Program-made: the position numbers and the translations under genes
Notes under the pieces: model-generated
Database searches by the model: none
Seen by the model: only the letters and a program-made list of their open reading frames with translations
What the model was told of the DNA's origin: nothing
From: Fulvitalea axinellae
GTDB taxonomy: Bacteria; Bacteroidota; Bacteroidia; Cytophagales; Cyclobacteriaceae
DNA length: 64,000 nucleotides
Assembly (NCBI RefSeq): GCF_036492835.1
Contig: NZ_AP025314.1
Span: 2,274,010-2,338,009, forward strand
Reading direction: 5' to 3'
Shown: in pieces, positions 16,873-25,931 of the stretch
How positions within the stretch are numbered: the first letter of the stretch is position 1
Layout of the letters: every line of letters begins with the position of its first letter

Positions 16873-19800
16873 TTAAAGCTTGATGCTTACGCCCATAGAT
16901 ACCGTTTTCTGTAGTGGGTAAACTTTTCCGGCTCCCCAGCGTCCACCAGTGGTTTCGGGGTCGAAAGTGTCGATCATGTCCGTAAAGGTCAGGAGGTTTT
17001 CCCCAGCCAAGAAGAACCTGAGTTTCTGGATGCCGAACCGTTTGGTGAAAGATTCCGGTACGGCGTAGCCCAACTGGATATTTTTAAGGCGGAGGTAAGC
17101 GCCGTTTTGCAGGTAGCGGGTTTGTGTCTGCTGGTTTTTGTTGGAGTTGCTGAAATACGGTTTCGGATAATATGCCCCCGTGTTTTCAGGGCTCCAATAA
17201 TCTTTATGTTCCTCAAATCCGGCCGACTGCCAAAGGTTCCCGGAAGCTCCCCAGAAATACGGGCCCCCGATTGCCAAATCGCGTTTGCCGATTCCTTGCC
17301 AGAGCATCGAAAAGTCTAAACCTTTCCAGTTGGCGCTGAAAGAGAAGGCGTAGTTGTATTGGGGGAGGCTGTTGCCTATGATTTTCCTGTCACCGGAGTC
17401 TTCCAGAGTATTTTCACCCCAATCGATCACGCCGTCACCGTTTTGGTCAACATATCCGATATCGCCGGCCGAGTAGGGGTGTTTGCTAATCTTGCTTTGG
17501 TCGTGCCAAGCTTTTGCCTCATCGTCTGTTTGGAAGATACCATGGGTCTCATACCCCCATATCTCACCAATTTTTCGTCCTTCGTAATAGTTGTTCAGCA
17601 GGTTTTGCGGGTTTTTGTAGCTGGAAATTTCGGTCATGGAATTACCGATATTAAAGGTGGCCTGATACGACAGTTCTCCGATTTGGTCTTTCCATCCGAA
17701 GGTAAGTTCAAAGCCTTTGGTCTCCAGTTCTGCGTTGTTTGACCTTGGGGGAGCTATACCCAAAACCGCGGGGTAGGTTTCGGCGGGGCCCACCATTTGG
17801 GCCGTATTCCTGTTAAAGAAATCGGCGCTTATCGACAGCCGGTTACGGAAAGCCGCGATGTCGAAACCGACATTAGCTGTGGTAACGTCTTCCCAAGTAA
17901 GGTCGGGGCTGATCAGGCCTGGCATTTGAGTGTATATCCGCGAGTCGTCATTGAGCCACCAGTTATTGTTTTTCACCGGAATTCGGGCTATATATAGATA
18001 GTTGGGTACGTTTTGGTTACCAACGCCACCGTATGATCCCCTAACCTTAAAGGTGCCCACGGCCTTGAGGGGCCAGAAATTTTCCTTGGCTATGTTGTAG
18101 CCGGCGGAGAAGGAGGGGAAAATCGCCCATCGATCGTCTTCCGGAAAACGGGAAGAGGCGTCATATCGGAAATTGGATTCCAATAAGTATTTTTCCTTGT
18201 AATTATAGCTTAGCCTGCCGAACCAGCCTCTTGTAGCCCAGTGCCCCTTGCCGTCATTGCCGTTGAAGTTGGTACCCGTGGCGGTTTTGATAGAGGGGAC
18301 ATTATCGGTTACCAAACCGTTTTTGCTGGCCGAGAGGTTGTCGTATTCCTGAAGCTCCTGTTGATAACCGGCCAGTGCGCTCAAGCTGTGTTCTCCAAAT
18401 TTCCTGTCGTAAGAAACGTAGACGTTTGGCGAGAGGTAAGTGCTTTTACGTTGCCAGGCGCTGTAGCTGTTATTTTTCCTCAAGTACCTTTCCGTATTGT
18501 CCGGTGCGAGGTAGGTGATCTTGGCGTAGTGGTTATTACCGTTGTCGGACGAAAAACGGTAGTTAACGTCAGCCTTGATCTTCAGGTGTTTAATGGGGGT
18601 CAGCTCAATGTTTACGATGGTATTGTAAATGTTTTCTTGGGTCAGGCTTCGCCCGCCTTGAGTGAGGAAAGGTATTTCAGAGCCTCCGTAGTAACTTCCG
18701 TTAGGCGCCGTGACGGGGTTGGTTGGCCACCTTCTGGCTATATTGTGCAGATAAAGACCTCTGTCGTAACTGGGGACATCAAGGTCGGAGCGACTAATAT
18801 TGATATTAGCGCCGAGTTTTAACCAGTCGGTGACCTTGCTGTTGATTTTGGCATTCATCGTGTACCGGTCGGACTCGTCGTCGCCGAAATTCATGATGCC
18901 TTCGCGTGTAAAGTATGACCCGGACAAGTAATAGCTCGTGTTTTTCTGTTTTCCGGAGACGCTGAAGTTATGCTGTTGCCAAGATACTTGGTCCTTGTAC
19001 ATTACGTCAAACCAGTCGACGTTGGCGTTGGCGCCGGAATACGCTTTCCAACCCGTGCCTGAGGAGTTGGCTGTGGTGCCGGGAGTGCCTTCAGGATCGG
19101 CCATATGCTGTTTGATCAGCTCAATGGTATTGTCGGAAAAGACGGCGCCGCCTCCACTGTTTTTCGCCGCTTCGTTAAAATAATTGGCGAAATCGAGCGA
19201 GTTCATCATTTTCGGACGCAACAATGGCGAAGCAAACACGAAGTTGTTGGAATAATTCACCGAGATGTTATCGGATCCTTCTCCACTTTTGGTGGTGATG
19301 AGAATGACTCCAAAAGCCGCTCTCGAACCGTAAATGGCCGTTGACGAAGCGTCTTTGAGTACCGATACGCTTTCGATGTCGTTCGGGTTGAGTTTGTTGA
19401 TGTCGGAGGCGTTTTCCAGTGGCATTCCGTCAACGAGAATATAAGGCGAGGAACCATTGGAACTTATAGAACCGAATCCCCTGATTCGCATGCCCATTTC
19501 GGCGTCGAGTTCACCGCCTCCGCTACCGATTTGGAGAAGAAGGCCTGGCGCGGCGCCTTGCAACGCCTGCTGAACATTTGCGACAGGACGGTTTTCGAGT
19601 TCCTTGGCGGTCACCACGTCAACGGCACCCGTTACGTTGACTTTTTTCTGCACCCCGTAACCGATAACGACAACTTCATCCAGAACTTCGGTATCAACCT
19701 CCAGTTGAACGGAAATATCGCTTCTGTTTTTGACGGAGATTTCCATATCCTTATACCCGATGAAGGAAAAGACCAGCACGTCGGTATCTTTTACTTTCAG

Positions 19801-20313
19801 ATGGTATTTTCCGTGGATATCGGTAGTCGTCCCTTGGGTTTGCCCTTTTATAATTACGTTTACGCCCGGAAGCGCTTCGTCGCCCTCGCCAGTGACAATT
19901 CCCGTTACCGCTCTCGATTTTTCTTGGGGAAGAGCTACCGCCATTTCCAGCTCGGCTTTCGGAAACACGAGAATGTGGGATTTCATGACTTTGTAATCAA
20001 GGCTGGTGTTTTTCAGCAGCTTTGACATGATCTCTTTGATAGGGGCGTCTTTGAAGATGAAATGAACTTTCTGTTTGGCGTCCACTTCCTTGGCTTTGAA
20101 AAAAACTCGATAACCCGTTTTTTTTCGTATGGTGGTGAAAGCCTCTTTGAGGGTCTGTCCCTCAATAGACAGGCTGTAGCGTTTGGCGTTTGTTTCCGAA
20201 GCCGTTGCCTGAGGGGGGCTCCAACTCAAAAAAAACAATAACACTAGTGGCAATAATAAAGATTTCGCCTTAAAAAAATGAAAGCGATACCTTTGGGTAG
20301 AGAATTTTCCCAT
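16873..20313 (-). CDS. SusC/RagA-family TonB-dependent receptor with STN signalling domain
   Basis: A 1146-residue receptor. After the signal peptide (ending near ATASE, about residue 40) comes an STN domain (residues about 45-115, SIEGQTLKEAFTTIRKKTGY), then a carboxypeptidase-like domain (VTGIVTGEGDEALPGVNVII), the SusC box DEVVVIGYGVQKKVNVTGAV, the plug with SVSVLKDASSTAIYGSRAA, and a large barrel. SusC proteins import the ligand caught by SusD using TonB energy. The STN domain contacts a FecR anti-sigma factor in the periplasm, and exactly such a FecR gene with its ECF sigma factor lies immediately upstream, so the receptor also signals ligand binding to transcription of its own operon. 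Confidence 0.96.
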   Translation of the reverse strand: MGKFSTQRYRFHFFKAKSLLLPLVLLFFLSWSPPQATASETNAKRYSLSIEGQTLKEAFTTIRKKTGYRVFFKAKEVDAKQKVHFIFKDAPIKEIMSKLLKNTSLDYKVMKSHILVFPKAELEMAVALPQEKSRAVTGIVTGEGDEALPGVNVIIKGQTQGTTTDIHGKYHLKVKDTDVLVFSFIGYKDMEISVKNRSDISVQLEVDTEVLDEVVVIGYGVQKKVNVTGAVDVVTAKELENRPVANVQQALQGAAPGLLLQIGSGGGELDAEMGMRIRGFGSISSNGSSPYILVDGMPLENASDINKLNPNDIESVSVLKDASSTAIYGSRAAFGVILITTKSGEGSDNISVNYSNNFVFASPLLRPKMMNSLDFANYFNEAAKNSGGGAVFSDNTIELIKQHMADPEGTPGTTANSSGTGWKAYSGANANVDWFDVMYKDQVSWQQHNFSVSGKQKNTSYYLSGSYFTREGIMNFGDDESDRYTMNAKINSKVTDWLKLGANINISRSDLDVPSYDRGLYLHNIARRWPTNPVTAPNGSYYGGSEIPFLTQGGRSLTQENIYNTIVNIELTPIKHLKIKADVNYRFSSDNGNNHYAKITYLAPDNTERYLRKNNSYSAWQRKSTYLSPNVYVSYDRKFGEHSLSALAGYQQELQEYDNLSASKNGLVTDNVPSIKTATGTNFNGNDGKGHWATRGWFGRLSYNYKEKYLLESNFRYDASSRFPEDDRWAIFPSFSAGYNIAKENFWPLKAVGTFKVRGSYGGVGNQNVPNYLYIARIPVKNNNWWLNDDSRIYTQMPGLISPDLTWEDVTTANVGFDIAAFRNRLSISADFFNRNTAQMVGPAETYPAVLGIAPPRSNNAELETKGFELTFGWKDQIGELSYQATFNIGNSMTEISSYKNPQNLLNNYYEGRKIGEIWGYETHGIFQTDDEAKAWHDQSKISKHPYSAGDIGYVDQNGDGVIDWGENTLEDSGDRKIIGNSLPQYNYAFSFSANWKGLDFSMLWQGIGKRDLAIGGPYFWGASGNLWQSAGFEEHKDYWSPENTGAYYPKPYFSNSNKNQQTQTRYLQNGAYLRLKNIQLGYAVPESFTKRFGIQKLRFFLAGENLLTFTDMIDTFDPETTGGRWGAGKVYPLQKTVSMGVSIKL

Positions 20314-20559
20314 AATTTTACCTTTGATTTTGAAAATTTAAGAATGGCCGGGAACGGGTGGAGCCGTGCCCGGCTTAATTTTTTCGCAAAAGTTGATCAG
20401 GCTACACCTTTATTCAGGCATTGCCGACCTTTTGGGGAAAGAATCCTGTGACAGTTCTAAAACTATCGGGTTTCCCGTCTTTTATTTCCGTAAAAAAGAG
20501 ACGAAAAGTGTCCAACGTGTACCCTTACGGGGTATTAGTCGTAAACCGAATGGTTCCGG

Positions 20560-21717
20560 TCATTCGATCGTCACTCTTTTTTCTTGGAAACTATATTCAA
20601 TATCTGTTCTGAAACCGAAGAGTTCCATGGCGTATTCTATATCGTCGGATTCCGCAAACTGACCGGAGAAGGTCTCCAGGGCGAAGGAAGCGTTCCGGTT
20701 GTCGATATCCACATCGAACCAACGTTCCAGCGCGGCTTCCAACTCTTCGAAGGAGCGGTCCTCGAAAATAAGCAAGCCGTCTTTCCAGCTTACATATTCC
20801 TCTACGTTAACCTTCCTGATCACCAGTTTCTTGTTGTTGTCCGTTCTGACGAGAGCTTGTTGTCCGGGTTTGAGGTGGCGGGACTCCCTTTCGTCAAACT
20901 GGTAAAGGGCAACTTTTCCTTCTCGTAACGTCACGGCCTTATTCTCGCCTTTATAATTGGACACATTGAATTCAGTTCCCAGCACTTTGACATTCAGGCC
21001 TCCCATCCTTACGAGAAAGGGTTTATTGGAAGTTGTGACCTTAAAAAAAGCTTCCCCTTCGATAAATACTTCTCGGGCGTATCCTGAGAAGCGGTCCGGA
21101 AAGGTGAGTTTGGAAGAAGAGTTTACAGCCACTGCTGTTCCGTCTGCCAGAAGCACATTTATGCGTTTGCCCCTCGGGACTTCGAGAGATGTCATTTTTT
21201 TTTGGATACTTGCACTAAACGGTTTGTTTACTTTTATAGTGTTGGTGGCGGTATCGTAAATGACATTCCCGAGGTTTTTTGAAAGCCTGAGTTCGGAAAT
21301 TGATTTTTTTTCGTTATCTCCGAAACTTACCGTTATCTGCCTGTCTTCGGAAAGATTCCCAACCGAGCCTTTCCGAAAATAGGCAGGGGAGAAGAACATA
21401 TAGGACAGAGTCGCAAAGACCACTATGGAGGCCGCTAATCCCGCTGTCCACCAAATGACTTTCCTTGCGGTGAAGATATTTCTCCCTTTTTTAAGACCTT
21501 CTTGCTTCTTTTTCAAAAATAACGGTTCAGGTATAGAGCGTGTCGGTCTAAACAGTTCGCCGGAATTGTTCCAGACCGTTTTCGCAGACTCGTAGCGTGT
21601 TCTATTTTCCTGAGACTTCCTAAGCCAATTGTCCAACCGATCACGCCCCTTTTCGGAAAGTTCTCCGCATAACGACTCCGCTATCAGCGCCTCTATATCA
21701 CTAGTTTCTTTTTCCAT
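20560..21717 (-). CDS. FecR-family anti-sigma factor
   Basis: A 385-residue single-pass inner-membrane protein. The cytosolic N-terminus (residues 1-85) would bind the ECF sigma factor; a transmembrane helix follows at about 87-110 (WWTAGLAASIVVFATLSYMF); the periplasmic FecR domain (about 175-275) contains LEVPRGKRINVLLADGTAV and VEIGEAFF-like EVFIEGEAFFKV; the C-terminal DUF4974-type domain (about 310-385) receives the signal from the STN domain of the partner SusC. It sits between the sigma factor gene (148 bp away) and susC (246 bp away), the standard Bacteroidota arrangement. The 246-bp gap to susC probably carries the sigma-dependent promoter. Confidence 0.93.
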   Translation of the reverse strand: MEKETSDIEALIAESLCGELSEKGRDRLDNWLRKSQENRTRYESAKTVWNNSGELFRPTRSIPEPLFLKKKQEGLKKGRNIFTARKVIWWTAGLAASIVVFATLSYMFFSPAYFRKGSVGNLSEDRQITVSFGDNEKKSISELRLSKNLGNVIYDTATNTIKVNKPFSASIQKKMTSLEVPRGKRINVLLADGTAVAVNSSSKLTFPDRFSGYAREVFIEGEAFFKVTTSNKPFLVRMGGLNVKVLGTEFNVSNYKGENKAVTLREGKVALYQFDERESRHLKPGQQALVRTDNNKKLVIRKVNVEEYVSWKDGLLIFEDRSFEELEAALERWFDVDIDNRNASFALETFSGQFAESDDIEYAMELFGFRTDIEYSFQEKRVTIE

Positions 21718-21865
21718 CCTCTATTGAAATGTGTGTTTAAGGGTGGGGTTTACTTACTCGCTCATTAAAAAAAATGACTTTTTATAATGAGGGTTTCTCC
21801 CTTTTGTGTTTAACATTCTTTAAGACAGTGATTTACGTTGAGTAGTTTTTCTCCATTCTATAGTC

Positions 21866-22423
21866 TTAGTCTTTAAAAATTATTTCCAGTTTCTTAATCG
21901 CACGGTATAGGTGCGTATCGACGGTGCGAACAGAAATGCCCAAGGTTTCGGCTATCTCTTTCCTTCCCAAACCCGAAAACCGACTGAGACAAAAAACGTT
22001 TCTGCATTGTTCGGGCAAGGCTTCCAGCCCCTTTGACAGCCTTGTTTCCAGTTCGGAAAGTTCTTGGGAAGGGTCAATAAATACGCCGTCGGAATATAGT
22101 TCGCTGGATATGGCGGGAGCGTGTTCCAGTTCCGTTTTCTGCTTTCGTTTGGCCCCCATGGCGCTATACATAACCGCCCTGAGCAGAAAGGCGCCTAATG
22201 AGCCCTTGATTTTCAGTTGTTCTTTCCGTTCCCACAAGTCCGAAAAAACATTTTGAACGATATCTTCGGCTTGTTCTTGTGAGCCCAGGATGCTGTAAGC
22301 ATAACGGAATAGTTTGGGGTAACTTTCATAATACAATAGTTTGAACACGTTTTCGAACCGCTTCTTTTTTAGGCAGTGCAAGAGCGCCTTCTCATCGGAT
22401 AATAACATATATGTGTGGTACAA
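21866..22423 (-). CDS. ECF sigma-70 factor (Bacteroidota SusCD-type)
   Basis: A 185-residue extracytoplasmic-function sigma factor. Region 2 reads YSILGSQEQAEDIVQNVF followed by DLWERKEQLK, and region 4 has LPEQCRNVFCLSRFSGLGRK with EIAETLGISVRTVDTHLYRA as its helix-turn-helix. It would direct RNA polymerase to the promoter of the adjacent FecR-SusC-SusD genes when the anti-sigma factor is relieved by ligand-loaded SusC. The start is uncertain between the ATG at 22423 and a second at 22408 (MLLSDEKALL). It stands first in the leftward locus. Confidence 0.93.
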   Translation of the reverse strand: MYHTYMLLSDEKALLHCLKKKRFENVFKLLYYESYPKLFRYAYSILGSQEQAEDIVQNVFSDLWERKEQLKIKGSLGAFLLRAVMYSAMGAKRKQKTELEHAPAISSELYSDGVFIDPSQELSELETRLSKGLEALPEQCRNVFCLSRFSGLGRKEIAETLGISVRTVDTHLYRAIKKLEIIFKD

Positions 22424-22858
22424 GGTAAATGGTAAAGCATGTGCAGTACAAGGGAAACAATATTGAAATTATCTCAAAATATCCATACAGCCCTGTTATT
22501 CAGTTTCTGAGGACAATCACCATTAGTTGAGAGTACAAAGTGTTTTCTTTAGTTGTTTAATCTCTTTAGGACTCCGAATGACAAATGACCTTTCGCACTC
22601 AACTGGGTTCAAAAACCAAAGAGCTTTTAAAGGTGTCCCGATCAAGCAAAAATTATATTTACGCCAAAGTGCCAGCTCAAACGAATAAGCCTGAGGATTA
22701 TATCTGGCTTAACGTGTGAGACTTTTTTTGGATATTTTTCAGCTTACATTGGTAACCACCTCCAAATAAAGAATTTTTGTCATCATTTCTCTTATTTATC
22801 GAATAATAATTAGTGGAGGTATCATAAAAAAAGAAGGCCATTCCGCGTTTTTTTCATA
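22424..22858. other. Intergenic region without recognisable gene
   Basis: This A+T-rich stretch between the divergent sigma factor gene and the candidate small RNA presumably holds the promoter of the sigma/FecR locus on the minus strand. I see no convincing reading frame or repeat in it. Confidence 0.4.
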
Positions 22859-22887
22859 TTGAAAATATCTTCTTCCGTATAAGTTTG
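22859..22887 (+). promoter_or_regulatory. Bacteroidota-type promoter of the candidate small RNA
   Basis: TTG at 22859-22861 and TAAGTTTG at 22880-22887 are 18 bp apart, matching the Bacteroidota TTTG/TAnnTTTG consensus. Transcription would start near 22893-22896, about 80 nt before an intrinsic terminator, with no normal gene between. Confidence 0.5.
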
Positions 22888-22893
22888 GAAAAC

Positions 22894-22977
22894 ATGACAA
22901 AATCAAGGTGGATTAAAGGCTGAGTATAGCCCGAATATTTACGTGGAGATATGGCGTGCCGTATCTCCACGTTTTTG
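22894..22977 (+). ncRNA. Candidate small RNA or leader RNA upstream of rapA
   Basis: An 84-nt stretch is bounded by a promoter motif (22859-22887) and a very strong terminator (22941-22976) and has no ordinary gene. Right at its start is a ten-codon frame, 22894-22923, encoding MTKSRWIKG; it might be a leader peptide or chance. The terminator lies about 80 bp before the rapA start, so the element could be an independent small RNA or an attenuator in the rapA leader. I match it to no known RNA family. Confidence 0.4.
22941..22976 (+). terminator. Strong Rho-independent terminator without upstream gene
   Basis: ACGTGGAGATA (22941-22951) pairs perfectly with TATCTCCACGT (22962-22972), the loop TGGCGTGCCG can form three more pairs, and TTTTT follows. 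It works only on the plus strand (no T run on the other side), where no protein gene precedes it. Confidence 0.85.
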
Positions 22978-23058
22978 TATCGAGCCGAAATTTTGTGGAC
23001 CTTGCGTTTTCGAAAATAGATACCTTGAAAAGGTAACCGTAAGGGTTAAACAATAGAT

Positions 23059-25878
23059 ATGATGGTAGATTTCTGTCCGGGCCAAAGGTGGACCAGTGAG
23101 GGCGAGCCTGAGTTGGGGATTGGTATTGTCGTGGAAGCGGGCAAAGACCGTGTGCGCGTACATTTTCCCGTGACGGGAGATATGCGGATTTACGCTACGG
23201 AAAGCGCTCCGTTGCGGAGGGTGACGTTTAAGCCCGGCGATACGGTCTTGGGTAGGGATAATGTTCCGCTAGTCGTAGAGCGGGTAATGGAAAACGCCGG
23301 GTTGTTGCTGTATATCGGGAAGGACAGGGTTCTTTCGGAAGCTGATCTCGGTAACGATTCGGTTGATCACGGCGTGGAAGACCGGCTACTGGGCGGAGAC
23401 GCTGACGCTCCAAACCTATTCGCATTGCGAAGAACGACTTTGGAATACGATTACGCTCGCAGGATTTCGCCTGTAAACGGCTTTGTGGGCGGACGTATAG
23501 ACCTTATTCCCCACCAGCTTTATGTGGCGCATGAGGTGAGTTCCCGCTATTCGCCGCGCGTTTTGCTTTCGGACCAAGTCGGGTTGGGAAAGACTATCGA
23601 GGCCTGTCTGATTCTGCATCGCCTTTTGCTGAGCGGGCGGGTGTCGCGAGTATTGATATTGGTGCCGGATTCGCTGGTGCATCAGTGGTTTGTGGAGATG
23701 TTGCGGCGCTTTAATCTTTGGTTCCATATTTTTGACGAGGAACGTTGCGCTTCACTGGACGAAAGCGCTCCTGAGGGAAATCCTTTTTTGGATGACCAAT
23801 TGGTTATTTGCAGTGTTTCCTTTCTTGCGAATTCGGAGAAAAGGGCCCGTCAAGCTATTTCCGCGGGTTGGGATATGTTGGTGGTGGACGAGGCGCATCA
23901 TCTGGAATGGTCTGCCGGGCAGGCGAGCCCGGAATACGCTATCGTGGAGCTCTTGAGTAAAGTGGCGAAAGGCTTGTTGTTGTTGACGGCTACGCCTGAG
24001 CAGTTGGGCGTGGAGAGCCATTTCGCGCGGTTGCGCTTGTTGGATCCTGAAAGGTATTCCGACTTCAACAGTTTTGTCAATGAATCGGATGATTATCACG
24101 CTATCGCCGATATCGTGGAAGACTTGTCTTTGGGCAATTCCGTGAAGGGAGAGAAGAGGGCTTTGATTGAGGAAATGTTTGGGGAAGATCGTCTTTCCGA
24201 TGTTGAAGCGGGCGATTTGGTGGTCAGAGACCAATTGATAGAGGATTTATTGGATCAGCACGGTCCCGGGCGTGTGGTTTTTAGAAATACTAGGGCGGCT
24301 ATGAGTGGGTTTCCAGTGCGTAAAGCCCATCTCGTTCCGCTTGAACATAAAACGAATCCGGAACTTTGGACCGAATTAATGAGGAAGGAATTCTCTTTTG
24401 ACTTGAAAAGGAAGAACAAGCCCGAATATCAATTTTCCGAGGATCCCAGACTGGTTTGGTTGGTTGAATTATTGGAGCGGTTGGCTCCGGCCAAAATTCT
24501 GCTAATTTGCTCTAGCAAAGCGAAAGTATTGGCTTTGGAAAAGGCGTTGAAAGCTGTCGGTAGCGTTAAAGTGGGCGTTTTTCATGAAGACCTTAGCATT
24601 GTGCAACGCGACAGAAACGCCGCGTGGTTTGCCGAACCGGATGGAGCCAGAGTTTTGTTGTGTTCGGAGATCGGGAGCGAGGGGCGTAATTTCCAGTTCG
24701 CCCATCATTTGGTGTTGTTCGATTTGCCGATGCATCCTGAATTGTTGGAACAACGAATCGGGCGCTTGGATCGAATCGGGCAGACGGAAGATATTCAGAT
24801 TCATATCCCTTATCTTAAAGGTTGTCCGCAAGAAGCGCTGGCGCGATGGTATCATGAAGGCTTGAACGCTTTTGAGGAAAATGTGGAGGCCGGGAATCAG
24901 ATCGGGAAATTGTACGGTGGGCAAGTGGTGGAAAAGGCGTTGTCGGACCCCGCTTCCGAGTCTGATGCGGAATTTGACAGGCTAATCGCGGAAACTTCAG
25001 CGTATGTGAAGGAATTGAAACACAGTCTGGAAGAAGGGCGCGACAGGTTGTTGGAGATGAACTCGTTTAGGCCGAAAGTTGCCGAACAATTGTCGGGTCG
25101 GATAAAAACGGCCGATCAGGATTTGTCGCTTGAAAAATATATGGCCAGAGTTTTCGATCAGTTTGGGATAGAGGTGGAAGATTTGGCGCCCCGTACCTAT
25201 TTTTTGCGTCCGAGAAGGACGAACAGGGAAGTGTTTCCGTCAATTCCGGATAAGGGAATCGCGGTTACTTTTGACCGTAGTCGGGCATTGAATAGGGAAG
25301 ACCTAAGTTTTGTCAGTTGGGACCATCCGATGGTTACGGGAGCTATTGATATGGTGCTAGGTTCGGGAACCGGGTCCGTAAGTTATGGCGTTCTGAAGGG
25401 AACGGAAGGGCAAGGCGTTATTTTAGAGGCTATTTTCGTTCTGGAATCGGCTGGCGGAGAAAAATTGGATGTTGACCGTTTCTTGCCGCGCACGCCTTTA
25501 AGGGTAATGGTGGATCATTTGGGCGAAGAGGTCACGGATGATTATCCTTTGGAGTTGCTGAACAAGCGTTTGGTTCCGGGAAAAATCGATAAACTTATTA
25601 GTAGTGAGACCGTGACGGATGTTATTGTCCCCAATATGTTTAAAAACGTGGCTGAGATAGCCGAGCGAATGAAACGGGAACGCATAGAAACGGGACTTAG
25701 GCGAATGGGCCAAACGCTGGATCATGAGATTGGGCGCTTGGCGTCGTTGCATAAGCTAAATAAAAGCGTCCGCCCGGATGAGGTCCGGACAGCTATAAAT
25801 GAGAAAAGCGAGTTGACGGATTTGATAAGCGGGGCCAGGGTTCGGCTGGATTCGGTTTTGCTTATACGGGAAGGGTGA
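23059..25878 (+). CDS. rapA: RNA polymerase-associated SNF2-type ATPase RapA
   Basis: A 939-residue Swi2/Snf2 ATPase close in length and layout to RapA/HepA, which binds core RNA polymerase and recycles stalled post-termination complexes. The N-terminal part (residues about 5-100) has the two Tudor/KOW-like beta domains (GQRWTSEGEPELGIGIVVE, PGDTVLGRDNVPL). The helicase core shows motif I DQVGLGKTIEA (172-182), motif II VVDEAHH (near 275), motif III LLTATPEQLG, and motifs V-VI SEIGSEGRNFQFAHHLV and EQRIGRLDRIGQ. The C-terminal third is the spacer and RapA-specific domain. ATG-ATG at 23059 opens the frame. It is a single-gene unit between a small RNA-like element and its own terminator. Confidence 0.9.
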   Translation: MMVDFCPGQRWTSEGEPELGIGIVVEAGKDRVRVHFPVTGDMRIYATESAPLRRVTFKPGDTVLGRDNVPLVVERVMENAGLLLYIGKDRVLSEADLGNDSVDHGVEDRLLGGDADAPNLFALRRTTLEYDYARRISPVNGFVGGRIDLIPHQLYVAHEVSSRYSPRVLLSDQVGLGKTIEACLILHRLLLSGRVSRVLILVPDSLVHQWFVEMLRRFNLWFHIFDEERCASLDESAPEGNPFLDDQLVICSVSFLANSEKRARQAISAGWDMLVVDEAHHLEWSAGQASPEYAIVELLSKVAKGLLLLTATPEQLGVESHFARLRLLDPERYSDFNSFVNESDDYHAIADIVEDLSLGNSVKGEKRALIEEMFGEDRLSDVEAGDLVVRDQLIEDLLDQHGPGRVVFRNTRAAMSGFPVRKAHLVPLEHKTNPELWTELMRKEFSFDLKRKNKPEYQFSEDPRLVWLVELLERLAPAKILLICSSKAKVLALEKALKAVGSVKVGVFHEDLSIVQRDRNAAWFAEPDGARVLLCSEIGSEGRNFQFAHHLVLFDLPMHPELLEQRIGRLDRIGQTEDIQIHIPYLKGCPQEALARWYHEGLNAFEENVEAGNQIGKLYGGQVVEKALSDPASESDAEFDRLIAETSAYVKELKHSLEEGRDRLLEMNSFRPKVAEQLSGRIKTADQDLSLEKYMARVFDQFGIEVEDLAPRTYFLRPRRTNREVFPSIPDKGIAVTFDRSRALNREDLSFVSWDHPMVTGAIDMVLGSGTGSVSYGVLKGTEGQGVILEAIFVLESAGGEKLDVDRFLPRTPLRVMVDHLGEEVTDDYPLELLNKRLVPGKIDKLISSETVTDVIVPNMFKNVAEIAERMKRERIETGLRRMGQTLDHEIGRLASLHKLNKSVRPDEVRTAINEKSELTDLISGARVRLDSVLLIREG

Positions 25879-25884
25879 TGTTGG

Positions 25885-25914
25885 GGCTGTCTCGGGGTTT
25901 TGAGACAGCCTTTT
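25885..25914 (+). terminator. Rho-independent terminator of rapA
   Basis: GGCTGTCTC (25885-25893) pairs with GAGACAGCC (25902-25910) around an 8-nt loop and TTTT follows, 6 bp after the rapA stop. Confidence 0.85.
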
Positions 25915-25931
25915 GACCAAAGTCCATTTTT

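Noticed and set aside
18241..18822. A 193-codon frame antisense to susC
   Set aside because: It lies wholly inside a well-supported receptor gene; long antisense frames are expected from codon structure in such genes.
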